A stretch of DNA of 64,000 bases from NCBI GenBank assembly GCA_001692895.1, contig KV748186.1, forward strand, positions 921,785-985,784, read 5' to 3'. Below the pieces are notes generated by a model that made no database searches, had not been told where the DNA came from, and was given only the letters and a program-made list of their open reading frames with translations. The position numbers and the translations under genes are program-made. Origin of the DNA: Cenococcum geophilum 1.58. Lineage: Eukaryota > Ascomycota > Dothideomycetes > Gloniales > Gloniaceae. Each line of letters starts with the position of its first letter. The stretch's first letter is position 1. This document shows, piece after piece, positions 1-9,938 of this stretch.

Positions 1-244
1 GTTTCCAGAGGGGCCCTTGCGCAGAAGAATGGTGATGGGCTATGCGATTGATTAGCTCCGACTTAGAACTGAGATCTGAAGGCAGCCTTACCGAAGTGGT
101 ATCAGAAGTCTTCCACTCGATCGGGTAGGAATTTCCTACTGTCACAGATGTAGGAACGTTGGTGAATGAGAGAGTATCCGACTGAGCCAGAGCCGCAGAT
201 GCAAGCGCCGACACGGCGAGAAGAGCAGACTGGAAGAAGCGCAT
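1..244 (-). CDS. Kre9/Knh1-like cell-wall protein, N-terminal part, cut by the window edge
   Basis: Start codon at 244-242; exon 1 runs 244-92, a 52-nt intron 91-40 (donor GTAAGG, acceptor ATAG) follows, and exon 2 continues from 39 off the left edge. Exon 1 opens with a signal peptide (MRFFQSALLAVSALASAALA, cleavage after ALA) followed by TLSFTNVPTSVTVGNSYPIE; exon 2 reads PITILLRKGPSGN. That order (signal peptide, beta-strand with a W-x-T segment, then an ITILLRKG strand) is typical of the small Kre9/Knh1 N-terminal domain found in fungal Ser/Thr-rich GPI-anchored wall proteins. Seen: signal peptide, intron, motif. Known of the family: extracellular, often with a Ser/Thr-rich tail and GPI site. 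The C-terminus is outside the window, so the GPI anchor is inferred only. Confidence 0.75.
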   Translation of the reverse strand, partial: MRFFQSALLAVSALASAALAQSDTLSFTNVPTSVTVGNSYPIEWKTSDTTSVRLPSDLSSKSELINRIAHHHSSAQGPLWK

Positions 245-1851
245 CTTGACGGAGAATTGAGGGCGTGTATTACAAAAAGTACGTGTGCGTCTAGGGTAAC
301 GAGAGTAAATATTTACGTGTTTAGTAGCTGAAAGAGTGTCAAGAAATTGTCAAGTGTGAGCGTGAGAAAAGAAGGGGAGAAAGGATGGAGAAACTTAAGG
401 AATAGAAGGGATAGAAGGAATGCTTGGGCGCAGCGGACTGTCACGGAGGAATGAGCCAGGCCGAGGTGGCTTGGAATTGGCCTCGGATGCCTCTATAATG
501 AGCACCTGGCCTGCTCCAATCAGACATGCAACAGTGACAGGGTGTGCAGCTTAGACCAGCCAGCTTTGACCAGCTTGAGCCAGCCTGGGGGTTCGCATGA
601 AAGGCTCGTTGACGATACCGGGGTTGTTTGCGCGCCGATGCACCCCATGAAATGCAAAAACAATCAACAAAACAACGCCATTCGCGACGCCAACGGCTCA
701 GCTAAGCCATCATCGGCACGCTTTAGCTGCATACGGGATGGAGAACGATATCCAATAAATGCGGGGGAAATTCAGGGGCTGAAACTCATTCTCTTGGGGG
801 CGGCAACGTGACTGCCTTTGCCGGCCCCCCCACGAAATGGTTGGTGATGGTTGGCGAGAGAAAGAAATTGTCGTGGACGGTCCGACGGTGATAATCACTC
901 CATTTCTGCTTTCACCATTATTGTATCTCGTGACTAACACTAACACTGGCCCGGACACCGGCAGCTTCTCCGTCTGTGGACCTTCCTGTTTAGCAGTAAA
1001 GATTTTGGTCATTGCCCGTGGTACTACGCGAGTTTAATTTCCACTTTTCAAGACTTTCATGGTCTATATAAAGGGGGAAATTCCGGACCACGGGATCACG
1101 CGAGACTCTGACGTAAACACCGCATGAAATTTGGTTTTTGTGGACGCAGGTCGGCCACACTAAAAGGTCGGCCTACCTACCCCAAACCCCGACTTTGCCA
1201 AGCGAGATAAACTTAATTAGGTAGATTTAACTTTACTGCAACAGGCAGAAGTTTAGCTTTAATGGACCGATCGTTTAGCCTAGGTGGGGTTGTACGCACT
1301 GAAAGGAGTCTGGGCCTCGGTGGAGTAAATCTAAACCTATTTTCTCTTTGCTTTTATCACCACTGCACACTGAAGACCTTGTTCACAGTCATTTATGCAT
1401 AATCTTTTTCGTTTTCCTTCATCACAGCATAAACCAAATTTCAATTTCGGTATTCAAAGTGTTTCCAAGCAGTAGTGTTTCTTAGTTGAAGTATATACCA
1501 GATCCCATATGCTCCGAAGATGTGCTCCCATGCATTATCGCGTCCAGTTCATCCGTTCAATGAGCTCCATAGTAAACATTCAGCCATCACCCAATTGCCA
1601 GAAGTTATGCAGTGACTAGGTCAAAAAAAAACACCCTAACAAGCCAGAGAGAAGAAAGCAAGCGAATGGCTACGTCGCAAAGGAAAGCGAGTATCTCGAT
1701 GCCCGATGCTGAAGAAGAAACATCTTTGCTCCAGTCCAATTCAAAGCGCCCTTCCAGTGTTCGCGAGCCGCATAAGCGAAAGAAAAGTTGTTCCACGTTT
1801 ACTACATTCGCACGCGCCGATATCTCCAACCGATAATCTCGTTCAACGAGA
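245..1851. other. Intergenic, no gene recognised
   Basis: No reading frame here looks like a gene; short ORFs overlap on both strands without recognisable domains. The left end is the promoter of the Kre9-like gene. The right end (about 1600-1851) is probably the 3' untranslated region of the next minus-strand gene. A direct repeat AGGTCGGCC occurs at 1148-1156 and 1165-1173. Confidence 0.6.
1065..1072 (+). promoter_or_regulatory. TATA-box-like sequence without an assigned gene
   Basis: CTATATAAAGG on the plus strand is a good TATA match. No coding sequence follows within 500 bases on this strand, so it may serve a noncoding transcript or be chance. Confidence 0.25.
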
Positions 1852-2596
1852 CTAGAATGCCTCACCATCCGACTCTCCTTCGATCGTATCAGGGAAGTCG
1901 AAATCGTAATTGATAGCGCGTTGTGCGGTCTTCGAATCCACGCTGTACTCTCCGTAGGAGCTCGCATCGGCCGGTGCGTAGCCATTGGGGGTCACAGGAG
2001 TGCTGGGAGCTGTCACCTTCTTCGCCTTTTTGGCTCGAGGCTTCGCTGGAGCACGACGTTTCTTAGCTGGAGTCGGAATTGCGGAGGATATGTTGCCGTT
2101 CGGTGGAGATGGAGCGTCGAGGGCAGATGTGCCTATGGTCATTCGTTGTGTCAGCTCTGAGATTAAGACGGGACTCGCGAAGGATGACTGGTGGTGGATT
2201 AGAGGGGACTCGTGGAGATGGAGGAATCCCCATGTCAAGAAACAGAGACAGGGCAGAAAAAATATCAAGTATTCAGTGAGGAATAACCAAGATGGATTAT
2301 AAGGTAGCCAAGTATATACCTCTCTTCTTTGCGGCTTTGACCGCTTCGAATTTCTCACCACCATCCAAGCGGGCCTGGAGTTCGCGCGCTTTCGCCGTCA
2401 CGGCTCTTAGCTGATGCTGAAAAGAATCGGCAGTGCGTGTGCCATCCAATGCGGACATCATTTCATACTGCTGTTTGGAAATGCTCGGGGTGGCGCCGCT
2501 GCCTTTGACGGCCAGCAAGAGCACTGCGACTGTTTCCGCCGTGAAAGCCTTCTGCCCGCCTTTCGGACCAGTGGCCTCCTCTGCACCTTTGGCCAT
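1852..2596 (-). CDS. Small basic nuclear protein, 193 aa, function unknown
   Basis: Two exons: 2596-2320 and 2156-1852, with a 163-nt intron (donor GTATAT, acceptor CTCAG) whose splicing restores a GAG codon. The product has an N-terminal segment (residues about 15-75) with a helix-rich pattern (FTAETVAVLLLAVK, then YEMMSALDGTRTADSFQHQ and a charged helix), resembling the degenerate Myb/SANT-like N-termini of many small fungal nuclear proteins. The middle holds a strongly basic run, KKRRAPAKPRAKKAKK, a nuclear localisation signal and possible AT-hook-like patch. The tail is acidic. Chromatin association is inference from composition; no catalytic motif is visible. The intron's own frame encodes a hydrophobic stretch that makes a long unspliced ORF, which I treat as intron read-through. 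Confidence 0.65.
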
Positions 2597-3452
2597 TTCG
2601 AAGAGTAAGTCGTAACAAGCTAGCCAAACCCAAAAAGAAACAAAGTGCTGATAAGCAAGAGGCGGTCGATGAGATAGAATGGCGGATGCTCTGGTCTAGA
2701 TGTAAAACCTGGTTGTGAAGCAACTTCTCGAATAGGTCTGTGAAGGAAAAAGGTTAAGTTGCAGGTGAAGAAAGAGGGCTGTGACCTGCTGTATAACAAG
2801 CTCCGGATCGAGTAAGTCACATGGTCGTGGCCCTCATGTGAAGTGAATGAAAGTGATGAAGTGTCGTCCGTATGCTAAGGTTGTAGCAGAGTGAGCTGAC
2901 GGACGGCAGACAATTCAGCAGATTGGTGACCAGCTTCTGCACAAGGAGTCAATCTTTCTAGACTTGGCTGAGGTCGTCAGTGCTGCATGTATCTTCTTTC
3001 ATGGGAAGGATTGACTATTACGAGCGCTCCTAGCCTCCGAGTTCATGACTGGAAACTTCTACAGCACACCAGGGCTGTCAACAGGCTGTCTATCATCGCA
3101 AATTCATGAAACTATGTCAAGCAAGATCCGTCCAGTTAGATGAATATGAGTACATGCTGCTTCTGATTGAGTTGCTATCAGAATTGTGACCACCTCGAAC
3201 AGCAATGACTAGAAGTACTAGTAAAATAGGCGAAACAAGCAACTTTCTTCAATATTAAGAAAATAGACAAAATATGCTTAGCTTTCCTTCATTGCAATAG
3301 ATGTGCAAGAGGTAATGCCGGGTATGACCCGTAAACATCATAGTCACAGCGCAATAGGACAATGTGATCTTTTAGTCTTCGCGGATGGCGCTCAGAGGCC
3401 CATGAGGTTGTTCTTTTATTTGCTTTGATAGGAGGGGGGCTACCCACTGCTC
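2597..3452. other. Intergenic, no gene recognised
   Basis: Promoter side of the small basic protein gene (left) and 3' flank of the SET/MYND gene (right). I see no domain, RNA gene or repeat in it. Confidence 0.55.
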
Positions 3453-5163
3453 TTAGAACTCAAGCCATTTACCCATTTGCTCGAAGACTGGCCATTCCTC
3501 TTTGATTTTATTCATCATACCGCGCAACGCACCTGGATTACCTCTCGTCATGTCTACTGTAACCTCCTCCATCTTCCTGTGCACTGCCTTTGCGAAGCTA
3601 CTGGAACGGCCATGGCTCTTGTCAACGTTGCTCACAACTTCGTACAGCAGTCCATAGGCAATAACGCCAATATTTGTGCCCATCTCTAGCATGCTCTTCA
3701 CTATCACGTTTTCTTGTTCGCCCGCGATGTAAAGGGTCAGCATTGCTAAGGTCCAGTTATGCACCACGCGGACTGGGTGGTGTGTCTGCGGATAAAGGAT
3801 CGGGTCAACCAGGAAATACGTCCTCGCTCCTTGCGCAAAAGCGAGAGGATAATTTCCAGCGGATACCATGTTCACGAGAAGGACATGTCGCATAGCAGCG
3901 TAGGGTTGACGGTGGATTGGCCATAATTTGGACTGGTGACATAGCAGCATACCGTGTTCAAGTTTTTCAACGGCTGCTTTAGGGTCTGATAGTGCTTGGG
4001 CCTCCTCATAATGATCAAATGCGGCACCTTGAAGTACTGAAATTCTTCTAGCTTCAGGTCCGGCGCCGACCCAATTTGATGGATCGTTAGCAAAATCCGT
4101 AACTTTCAGGAGATGATCTGCAGTTTCGCGCCATCCTTGGTCCAGCTCGTCCGGAGTAAAGTTGAAAAGGTCTTCTCGCAAGGTAGGGCCTTTCCGGCAT
4201 TTGGAGCAACTGCAGCTGAAGAACCACCGATGCTTGAGCTCGTACTGACGGCGCGCATGTGGATTTGTGACATCGACGTAGGAGATAAGTATCTCTTCAT
4301 CCTTCTTTATTGGTTTGAGAGAACGAAAAGATAACTCTGGTCCATCCATGACTGCAAAGGCGTTAGGATCGCAAGAATGGTTTGCGTATGCAGCAATAGG
4401 ATCTAAGCAGATGCCTAAAGGATCCAGTGTGGGAGTCACCAAAGTCATGCAATTTGTTAGAACCTATCAAACAATGAGCTTTCTAGTCAAAGTTCTTAAC
4501 GTGCTTCCCTACTCACTTTTGCAAATACCTCCGTGGCGAATTGCAAGTCGAAAGCATATTGAGTGCCGGAGAAATTATATGCGCCTTGAGCCATGATCTG
4601 AATGTCGGCCCACTGGTCTCCGGAGGCACGCATTTCATTAATATGCGATTCTAGTCGGAGGAATGGCGTCCAGATATTATCGCTGATGAGACCTTTTGCT
4701 TGCATTGAGAGTATCTGCATTGTCGCCCTGACCGCTTTTGGAAGTTGTTTACCATCCATGTTACCGATCAAATCACACTCGTCTTTGTGATAGCGTTTCC
4801 ATGCTTGTCGCTGGCACTTCTGTGAAAATGTCACAATTGACGTTAAGACCAAACTCTGAACATCAAACACCCCTGATCACCACAATGTCTTCTTACCTTG
4901 CTACAATACCGTACTTGCTGGCAGCCGGAGCACTTCTTGACACTTACGCCTTCTGCAGCATAGGTACCGGTAACAATCGAGGGTCTTGCAGTCCATGTGA
5001 AGCAATTCGCACACGTATCTGTCAGGCGGGCGACGTCTAGGGCTCCGATCAAGGGTCGTGAGATAGATAGAATCAGCTCTCCAGCTAGAATTTCTTTTTC
5101 AGCAAAAAGGCCATTGCCAGCAACTCGAGATTTCCCAATATATGCATGTTTTTGGTCAGTCAT
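3453..5163 (-). CDS. SET and MYND domain protein (SMYD-type lysine methyltransferase), 526 aa
   Basis: Three exons: 5163-4897, 4819-4517 and 4463-3453, all phase 0, introns 77 and 53 nt. The N-terminal SET half shows GNGLFAEKEI; a split MYND zinc finger follows (CANC, then CSGCQQVRYCSK joined across intron 1 to KCQRQAWKRYHKDEC); the SET core has NHSCDPNAFAV, the S-adenosylmethionine/active-site signature, then EEILISYVDV and a post-SET CSCSKC cluster. The C-terminal ~200 residues look helical, like the TPR-like lobe of SMYD proteins. All expected motifs are intact and the length fits the family. Known of the family: transfers methyl groups from SAM to lysine on histones or other proteins; the substrate here cannot be read from sequence. 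It lies head-to-tail with the NUFIP-like gene upstream. Confidence 0.92.
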
Positions 5164-5420
5164 GCTTAGAGTGACTTTGTTTCGGGTTGGAAAAAGGTCA
5201 TGACGTGTTCAAGAAGAGCCTTCAAGACTTCAAACGCCAAGAGATTCTCTAACGCGAAGTCTCCTGACTGACCGCTCTTCTCATGAATGGTCCTAGTTCT
5301 CGGATCTTGCATATTGATTGGACCTTCCGGTCAAAGCTCTATCTACCGCGGTAAAGCGTGCATATATCTAACAGAGCTAAAGATGCAGCCTAACGGAACT
5401 CCCCTAGCCCCGTAACACCC

Positions 5421-7475
5421 CTACGCTAAAAAGCCGTTCCTACCCAGATATTTGATCGCTTGGAATGCAAGTATATCTGCTTCTCTCTGGTCCTGCTCGA
5501 CTAACTAAAAGCCATGAATTAGTTTTCAGAAACTGGATTAGCGAGGAGGTAGACTCACCCGGTCGTATAGACGCTTACGGGTCTTTCGCTCTTGCCCGGC
5601 CTCTCTGGGAAGGTGCGAAAACTTGCAATGCCTTCCATAACCGCATTTTCCAGTTTTCTTATATGCCGAGCAGATGGATACTTCTGTCTTTTGATGCTGT
5701 GTCTTTGCCTTTGGTGGCGGTACGCGGATAGGATTGTTCAATTTTGAAGACTCTGCTTCCGGTGCAAAATCGCTGTCACTTACATCAGATGATGAGATGT
5801 CTGATTCGGATTCGGATTTTGAGTCTGAAGTTGATATGGAAGATAAATCGTCGCTCTCCACGCCCATTTCGGAGCCGCTTGTATTGCTATCATAATCTAG
5901 GCCTAAATTGACCTTTTGGTGAAGAATATTCTCCGACACTGTTGGTAATTTTCTAGACTCGCCTTCTAAATGTTGTCTCGCTTCATTCAAATCGACAACC
6001 TTTGTGGTCATTGAATGGTCCTGTTCGTCGCTGCAAATGACGGGTTGCACATCAGCGGGGTCATCATCTCCTCTTTGAACTTTGCTTGTTGATGTAGATG
6101 TTGAATTACGGGAAGAATTTGCCCGAGCGAGCGCATCAGCTGCCCTAGCTGCTTTCTCCTCACTTCTCTGCAACTTTTTGCGTAGCTTCTCAGCTCTTTT
6201 AAGTTGCTTCTCTAAAACCATCTTCCGATGTTCGTCTCCATTATCTGAAGACAAGTTTTTGCTCATCGGGCTGTGATTAGCTCCAAAGTCATCACGTACC
6301 CTTTTATTAGCTTCATTCTGCTCCTTCACGCGCCGATGCATCTCCTGTTTGTGAGCCTTCTCAATTTCCTCTTCTTTTATTTTCTCCTCGATGCGCGCTT
6401 TGGTTGGAAAGCGTTTCTTCCGCTCCTTAATCCATGCCGCGATATCCGCAGGAGACTTAAGGGTTGAAGTTTGACCTTTGTAATCGAATACCAACCTAAG
6501 GTATTACCTAGTTAATAAAATAAAGCAAAACAGGGCGGCTTATACTGACCCTTCACTGGCTTTCTGAAAAGCGGCTTCCTCATCAACATCCCCATCTTCA
6601 CTATCCTCATGTTCTTCACTTTTGGGAGTAAGGCCAAGCTGGTTGAACTTCCTTTTTTTTTTCTTGCTTGAATTGTCAACTGCATCCACTGATGAAGGTG
6701 GCTGTTGTGACACTGTAGGCAGCGCAAATCCAAAGCTTGGGACAGCAGGTGCTACATTGACTTTTGCTTTTGGAGGCCGCTGTTGCTGCGAAGTACGAGC
6801 ACTATTTAGAGAAGCATGACTACCTTGATATGGATTACTTGGCCCTCTTTTTCTCTTGGCGCTGGGGGGGGATTTTGAGGATACATATGTGCTTGAAGTT
6901 TGATTGTCTGGTGAGGGATTATTGTATAGAATGTTTGTCGTTGGTATGTTCGTGGACTGCACTCCAGCATGTGATGCCATTAAAAAGGAGAGTGTTTGAG
7001 CGTAAGTTGCCGGGCTGACTGATGTTTGGGCGGGCAGATTCCATTGTGATGGAGAAGTTGTGTTCAAAGGCAAGAAGTTTGGGTTCGGATACGAGGCTAG
7101 GGTTACAGTTGGTTGGTTGCACTGAGTCGAGGACGGTGGATAGGAGTTTGGTGCAGAATATCCTTGCGAGTATTGCTGAAACCGAGATTGCCCTCTCATC
7201 TGCGCTTGCACATTGATGTTTCCACTTCCATTAGAGCGAAAATTCTCCGCATTTGAAATATGGGGTTGCTCCGATCTATAACCACCTCGCTGTGACCCTC
7301 TATGATTATTGCCACGGCCTCTCCCTCTACTTCCTCGGTCTCCTCTTCCTCCTCTACCTCCATAAGAGCTGTCGTATCCGCCTCTCTGGTATGACACATT
7401 TTCTGGTGTACGGTCGGGAGCTGATGCTTTCGGAGGAGGTGGAGGAGGCGGAGGAAATGAAAATGACGAGCTCAT
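5421..7475 (-). CDS. NUFIP1/Rsa1-like snoRNP assembly factor with CCCH zinc finger, 648 aa
   Basis: Three exons: 7475-6550, 6495-5559 and 5504-5421; both introns are 54 nt. Intron 1 uses donor GTCAGT (phase 2) and intron 2 GTGAGT with branch ACTAATTC and acceptor TTTTAG. The N-terminus is proline-rich (run of eight prolines) followed by an RGG/GRGRGN box, then low-complexity QSP-rich sequence. A lysine-rich patch and acidic stretch precede the NUFIP1 core: VFDYKGQTSTLKSPADIAAW, then KERKKRFPT and a long charged coiled coil. A CCCH finger (SICSAYKKTGKCGYGRHCKF, SH) lies near the C-terminus. The short last exon supplies the conserved tail (LVEQDQREADILAFQAIKYL). Known of the family: with the R2TP complex it assembles box C/D snoRNPs in the nucleus. 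It shares a 416-bp divergent promoter with RPC25. Confidence 0.88.
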
Positions 7476-7891
7476 TTTTCATTTGCGTGAGGATTGTTTC
7501 GTAAATATGTGTTAGGTGGGTTGCGGAGACATAACTTATGGAGCCTCTTTAGGTTAGATAAATCCAAGGTCTTTGATCTCGAGAGGCTTATTTCAGTGTC
7601 TTATGACAGTTTTGAAGGAAAGCTAAGCTTCGTAGCTGGGGAAGTTGAGCGTAAATTTGGGGCGGTGTGAAGCCTTCTGCCGGCAGAATATTTTGAATTT
7701 CTTAACAGCCAATCCAATAGTCATGTCAGTTCTTTACCCTCAGCTGGGCATCCACAACCTTCTTATGTTTGTTTGCTCTCCTAACGAAGGCTTAAAAGAT
7801 CGGGCTTAAAAGTATTCTATACATCTATTCTGAAGCCGTTGCTTTTCTTTTCCTTTTATCCTTAGAGCATGAGTCAGCTCTCACCGCAGCC
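7476..7891. promoter_or_regulatory. Divergent promoter between NUFIP-like gene and RPC25
   Basis: The two start codons face away from each other 416 bases apart. Both products serve basic RNA synthesis or processing, so co-regulation is plausible but not shown. No clear TATA box was seen. Confidence 0.5.
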
Positions 7892-8854
7892 ATGTTCATT
7901 CTCGTAAGCTTCCTTTTGCTCCAATCCGTCAAAGTATTTTCTAATTTCCCCCTTGACTACGATATCCGATTTGATACAGATCTCACCTCAAGATTTCGAA
8001 AAGCCGAGTGTCCAAGCCCTAAAGGACAATATCAATAAGAAATATTCAAACAAGGTCTGAGCTTTTCCAGTTTCAGAGCCCGATATTAGTGTAGACTCAC
8101 GGTATGCCCGTCTAGGTTATTCAAAAAATCGGGTTATGCATTTGTTTCTTCGATCTTTTAAAATCTTCCGAAGGCCTCATCGGTCACGGTACAGGAATCG
8201 TTAATGTTAATGGTATGAGTTTACAATCTGACATGCTTACCACGATACTTTGTCTCGCTCTATAGTGACCAGTCTTGGCTAATACCTTTATCTCTCAGTG
8301 GAATTTCGCATGGTGGTTTTCAGGCCTTTCAAAGGTGAAATAATCCAAGGCAAAATCAAACACTGTAATATCACGGGAATTACAAGTATGTACTTCCTCA
8401 AGCACCGTGTTTGATCAAAGATATTGAACTTTATTTCGTTTAGTTCATCTGGATTTTTTCAGTGATATATTTATACCCGCACCAGTCAATTTATTCGAGG
8501 GCGTAAGATTGTACGCCTCTGCCTTTAATTCCCCAGGCGAATATATGCGCGAACTAATATTATTTCTAGTAACAATGCCGAGAATGTTTGGGTCTGGGAT
8601 ACAGATTCTGCAGAGCTATTCTTTGACGTTGAAGAAGTGGTACGCTTCCGGGTAGAGTCAGAGCAATGGGAGGACCAATCTCCCCAGCATCCTCTGCGCA
8701 GGGACGAGAACGAGGAGCGCAATTCACCATATAGGATTGTGGTATGTTTCTAGCACATTCTGATGCAGTTTTTGGCTGATGAATCCAGGGCTCAATGTCG
8801 CAAGCTGGACTTGGACCACTGCTGTGGTGGGATGACTCTGCGGTAGAGGAGTAG
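7892..8854 (+). CDS. RPC25: DNA-directed RNA polymerase III subunit RPC25 (RPC8), 199 aa
   Basis: Seven exons: 7892-7903, 7956-8054, 8116-8212, 8299-8385, 8444-8510, 8570-8741, 8789-8854; introns 47-86 nt. Exon 1 encodes only MFIL. The reading then gives IGLCICFFDLLKSSEGLIGH, VEFRMVVFRPFKGEIIQGKI, HLDFFSDIFIPAPVNLFEG, NNAENVWVWDTDSAELFFDV and the C-terminal SMSQAGLGPLLWWDD, the family order of SHS2/Rpb7-N domain followed by an S1-type OB fold. It pairs with Rpc17 to form the pol III stalk used in initiation (known of the family). Odd: the family-expected residues TTISDLIQ just before ISPQDFE are present in frame only if intron 1 ends in TG at 7954-7955; the first AG acceptor (7978-7979) would delete these eight residues. 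Six introns in a 199-codon gene is dense. The donor of intron 2 (GTCTGA) is weak. Confidence 0.93.
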
Positions 8855-9088
8855 TACTTTGAAAAAAGGCCTACTGAGTGCTAGACAGTAGGGCCCCCAG
8901 ATATAGAGGCTTGAACATAAAGTAGTCGGCCTAGACTTGCGAAAGCAAATACAACACCCCAAATTCAACTGTGCATTTTTATGCCTCCAAATACGTGCCT
9001 GGGGTAGAGCTAGTGAGAAGGCCCTTAGATGAGATTTCTCTTTCCTAGAATAAAGAATGGTGATAATCCGAAAGCAATATTCGTGTGA

Positions 9089-9429
9089 TCACTCTCCGAT
9101 GACATATGTACATCCTTCATCCCCCATCCAGACCTCATGAACTCGCTGCGCATCTACGTCAAGCCGAGAACCAGGGCCGAATGTCTCTTTCTTGGGTTTT
9201 GGATCATTAGAATATGTTATGGTGAGGTCGCCACGTAGAATCAGGTGGGTCGTGATACCACTGTGTGAGTGCGGAGGATAATATGCATTCCTTTACACCC
9301 CACCGTTAGCTGTCAGTTTGAAGCGGTTGCAGAAAGGCAAACTTACGGCCCATCCGTCCAGGTAAAGACGTGACCGAACCCCCAGGACTTTACTTCGCCC
9401 TCCGCATCCTTTAGTGGCTTGGAAGCCAT
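9089..9429 (-). CDS. Small cupin-domain protein, 94 aa
   Basis: Two exons: 9429-9347 and 9290-9089, with a 56-nt intron (GTAAGT, branch GCTAAC, acceptor AAAG). Too short for a long ORF but clear after splicing: GFGHVFTWTDGP, then NAYYPPHSHSGITTHLILRG (metal-binding cupin motif 1 with two histidines), LTITYSNDPKPKKETFGPGS, and RVHEVWMGDEGCTYVIGE (cupin motif 2 with His). A single RmlC-like jelly roll fills the whole protein. Metal binding is inferred from the His residues; substrate is unknown. It converges on the 3' end of RPC25, 235 bases away, and is divergent from the phospholipase C gene. No upstream in-frame ATG is present near the chosen start. Confidence 0.82.
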
Positions 9430-9938
9430 TAGTGATGGTCGCTGAACATTGCATGAAAGAGCGGGCGGACCCAGCAAAGGACCCCCGAGGACCCTTGATT
9501 ATGACGTTGACGCTTGGCAACAGGAACTCGAGACCGAGCATGGAATTCTAGGTTTACCTCAAGTCTCTCGGTTGCTCACCTTCATTGTTCCTTGCGCCCG
9601 CCCTCTTGCTCGAAGCTTAAAGAGTTCTTTGTCTACCTACCATGGATGAGGGATGGTCAAGCCAACCACAGCAACCTGTGCTTGGGTTCTGCCAAGATTT
9701 CGTCAGGTCCAACTCAGCTGGCTGATGGATGATGAACCACCAGGCTGCGGCTTCCTCCTCTCTCTCAACTTCGCTGCTTGGCGAATATCATAGATGAATC
9801 TGATTATAAGCCTATTGTCTAAAGAAAATAACTTTCAGACCAGAGCTGATAGACACCGGTGTAGATGCAGCTAAAGAAGAAAAGCAAATTCGTCCTCAAC
9901 ACCTAACCCACCGCCTACTACCCAAGCCAGCCTTCACG
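9430..9938. promoter_or_regulatory. Divergent promoter between cupin and phospholipase C genes
   Basis: Start codons of the two genes lie 509 bases apart on opposite strands. The plus-strand leader just before the phospholipase start is CA/CT-rich (about 9890-9938), as in many fungal 5' untranslated regions. Confidence 0.45.

Noticed and set aside
1852-2364. Single-exon 170-aa reading of the basic protein with a hydrophobic N-terminus
   Set aside because: Its hydrophobic part is intron sequence; splicing 2319-2157 joins two frames with clean signals and a sensible nuclear protein.
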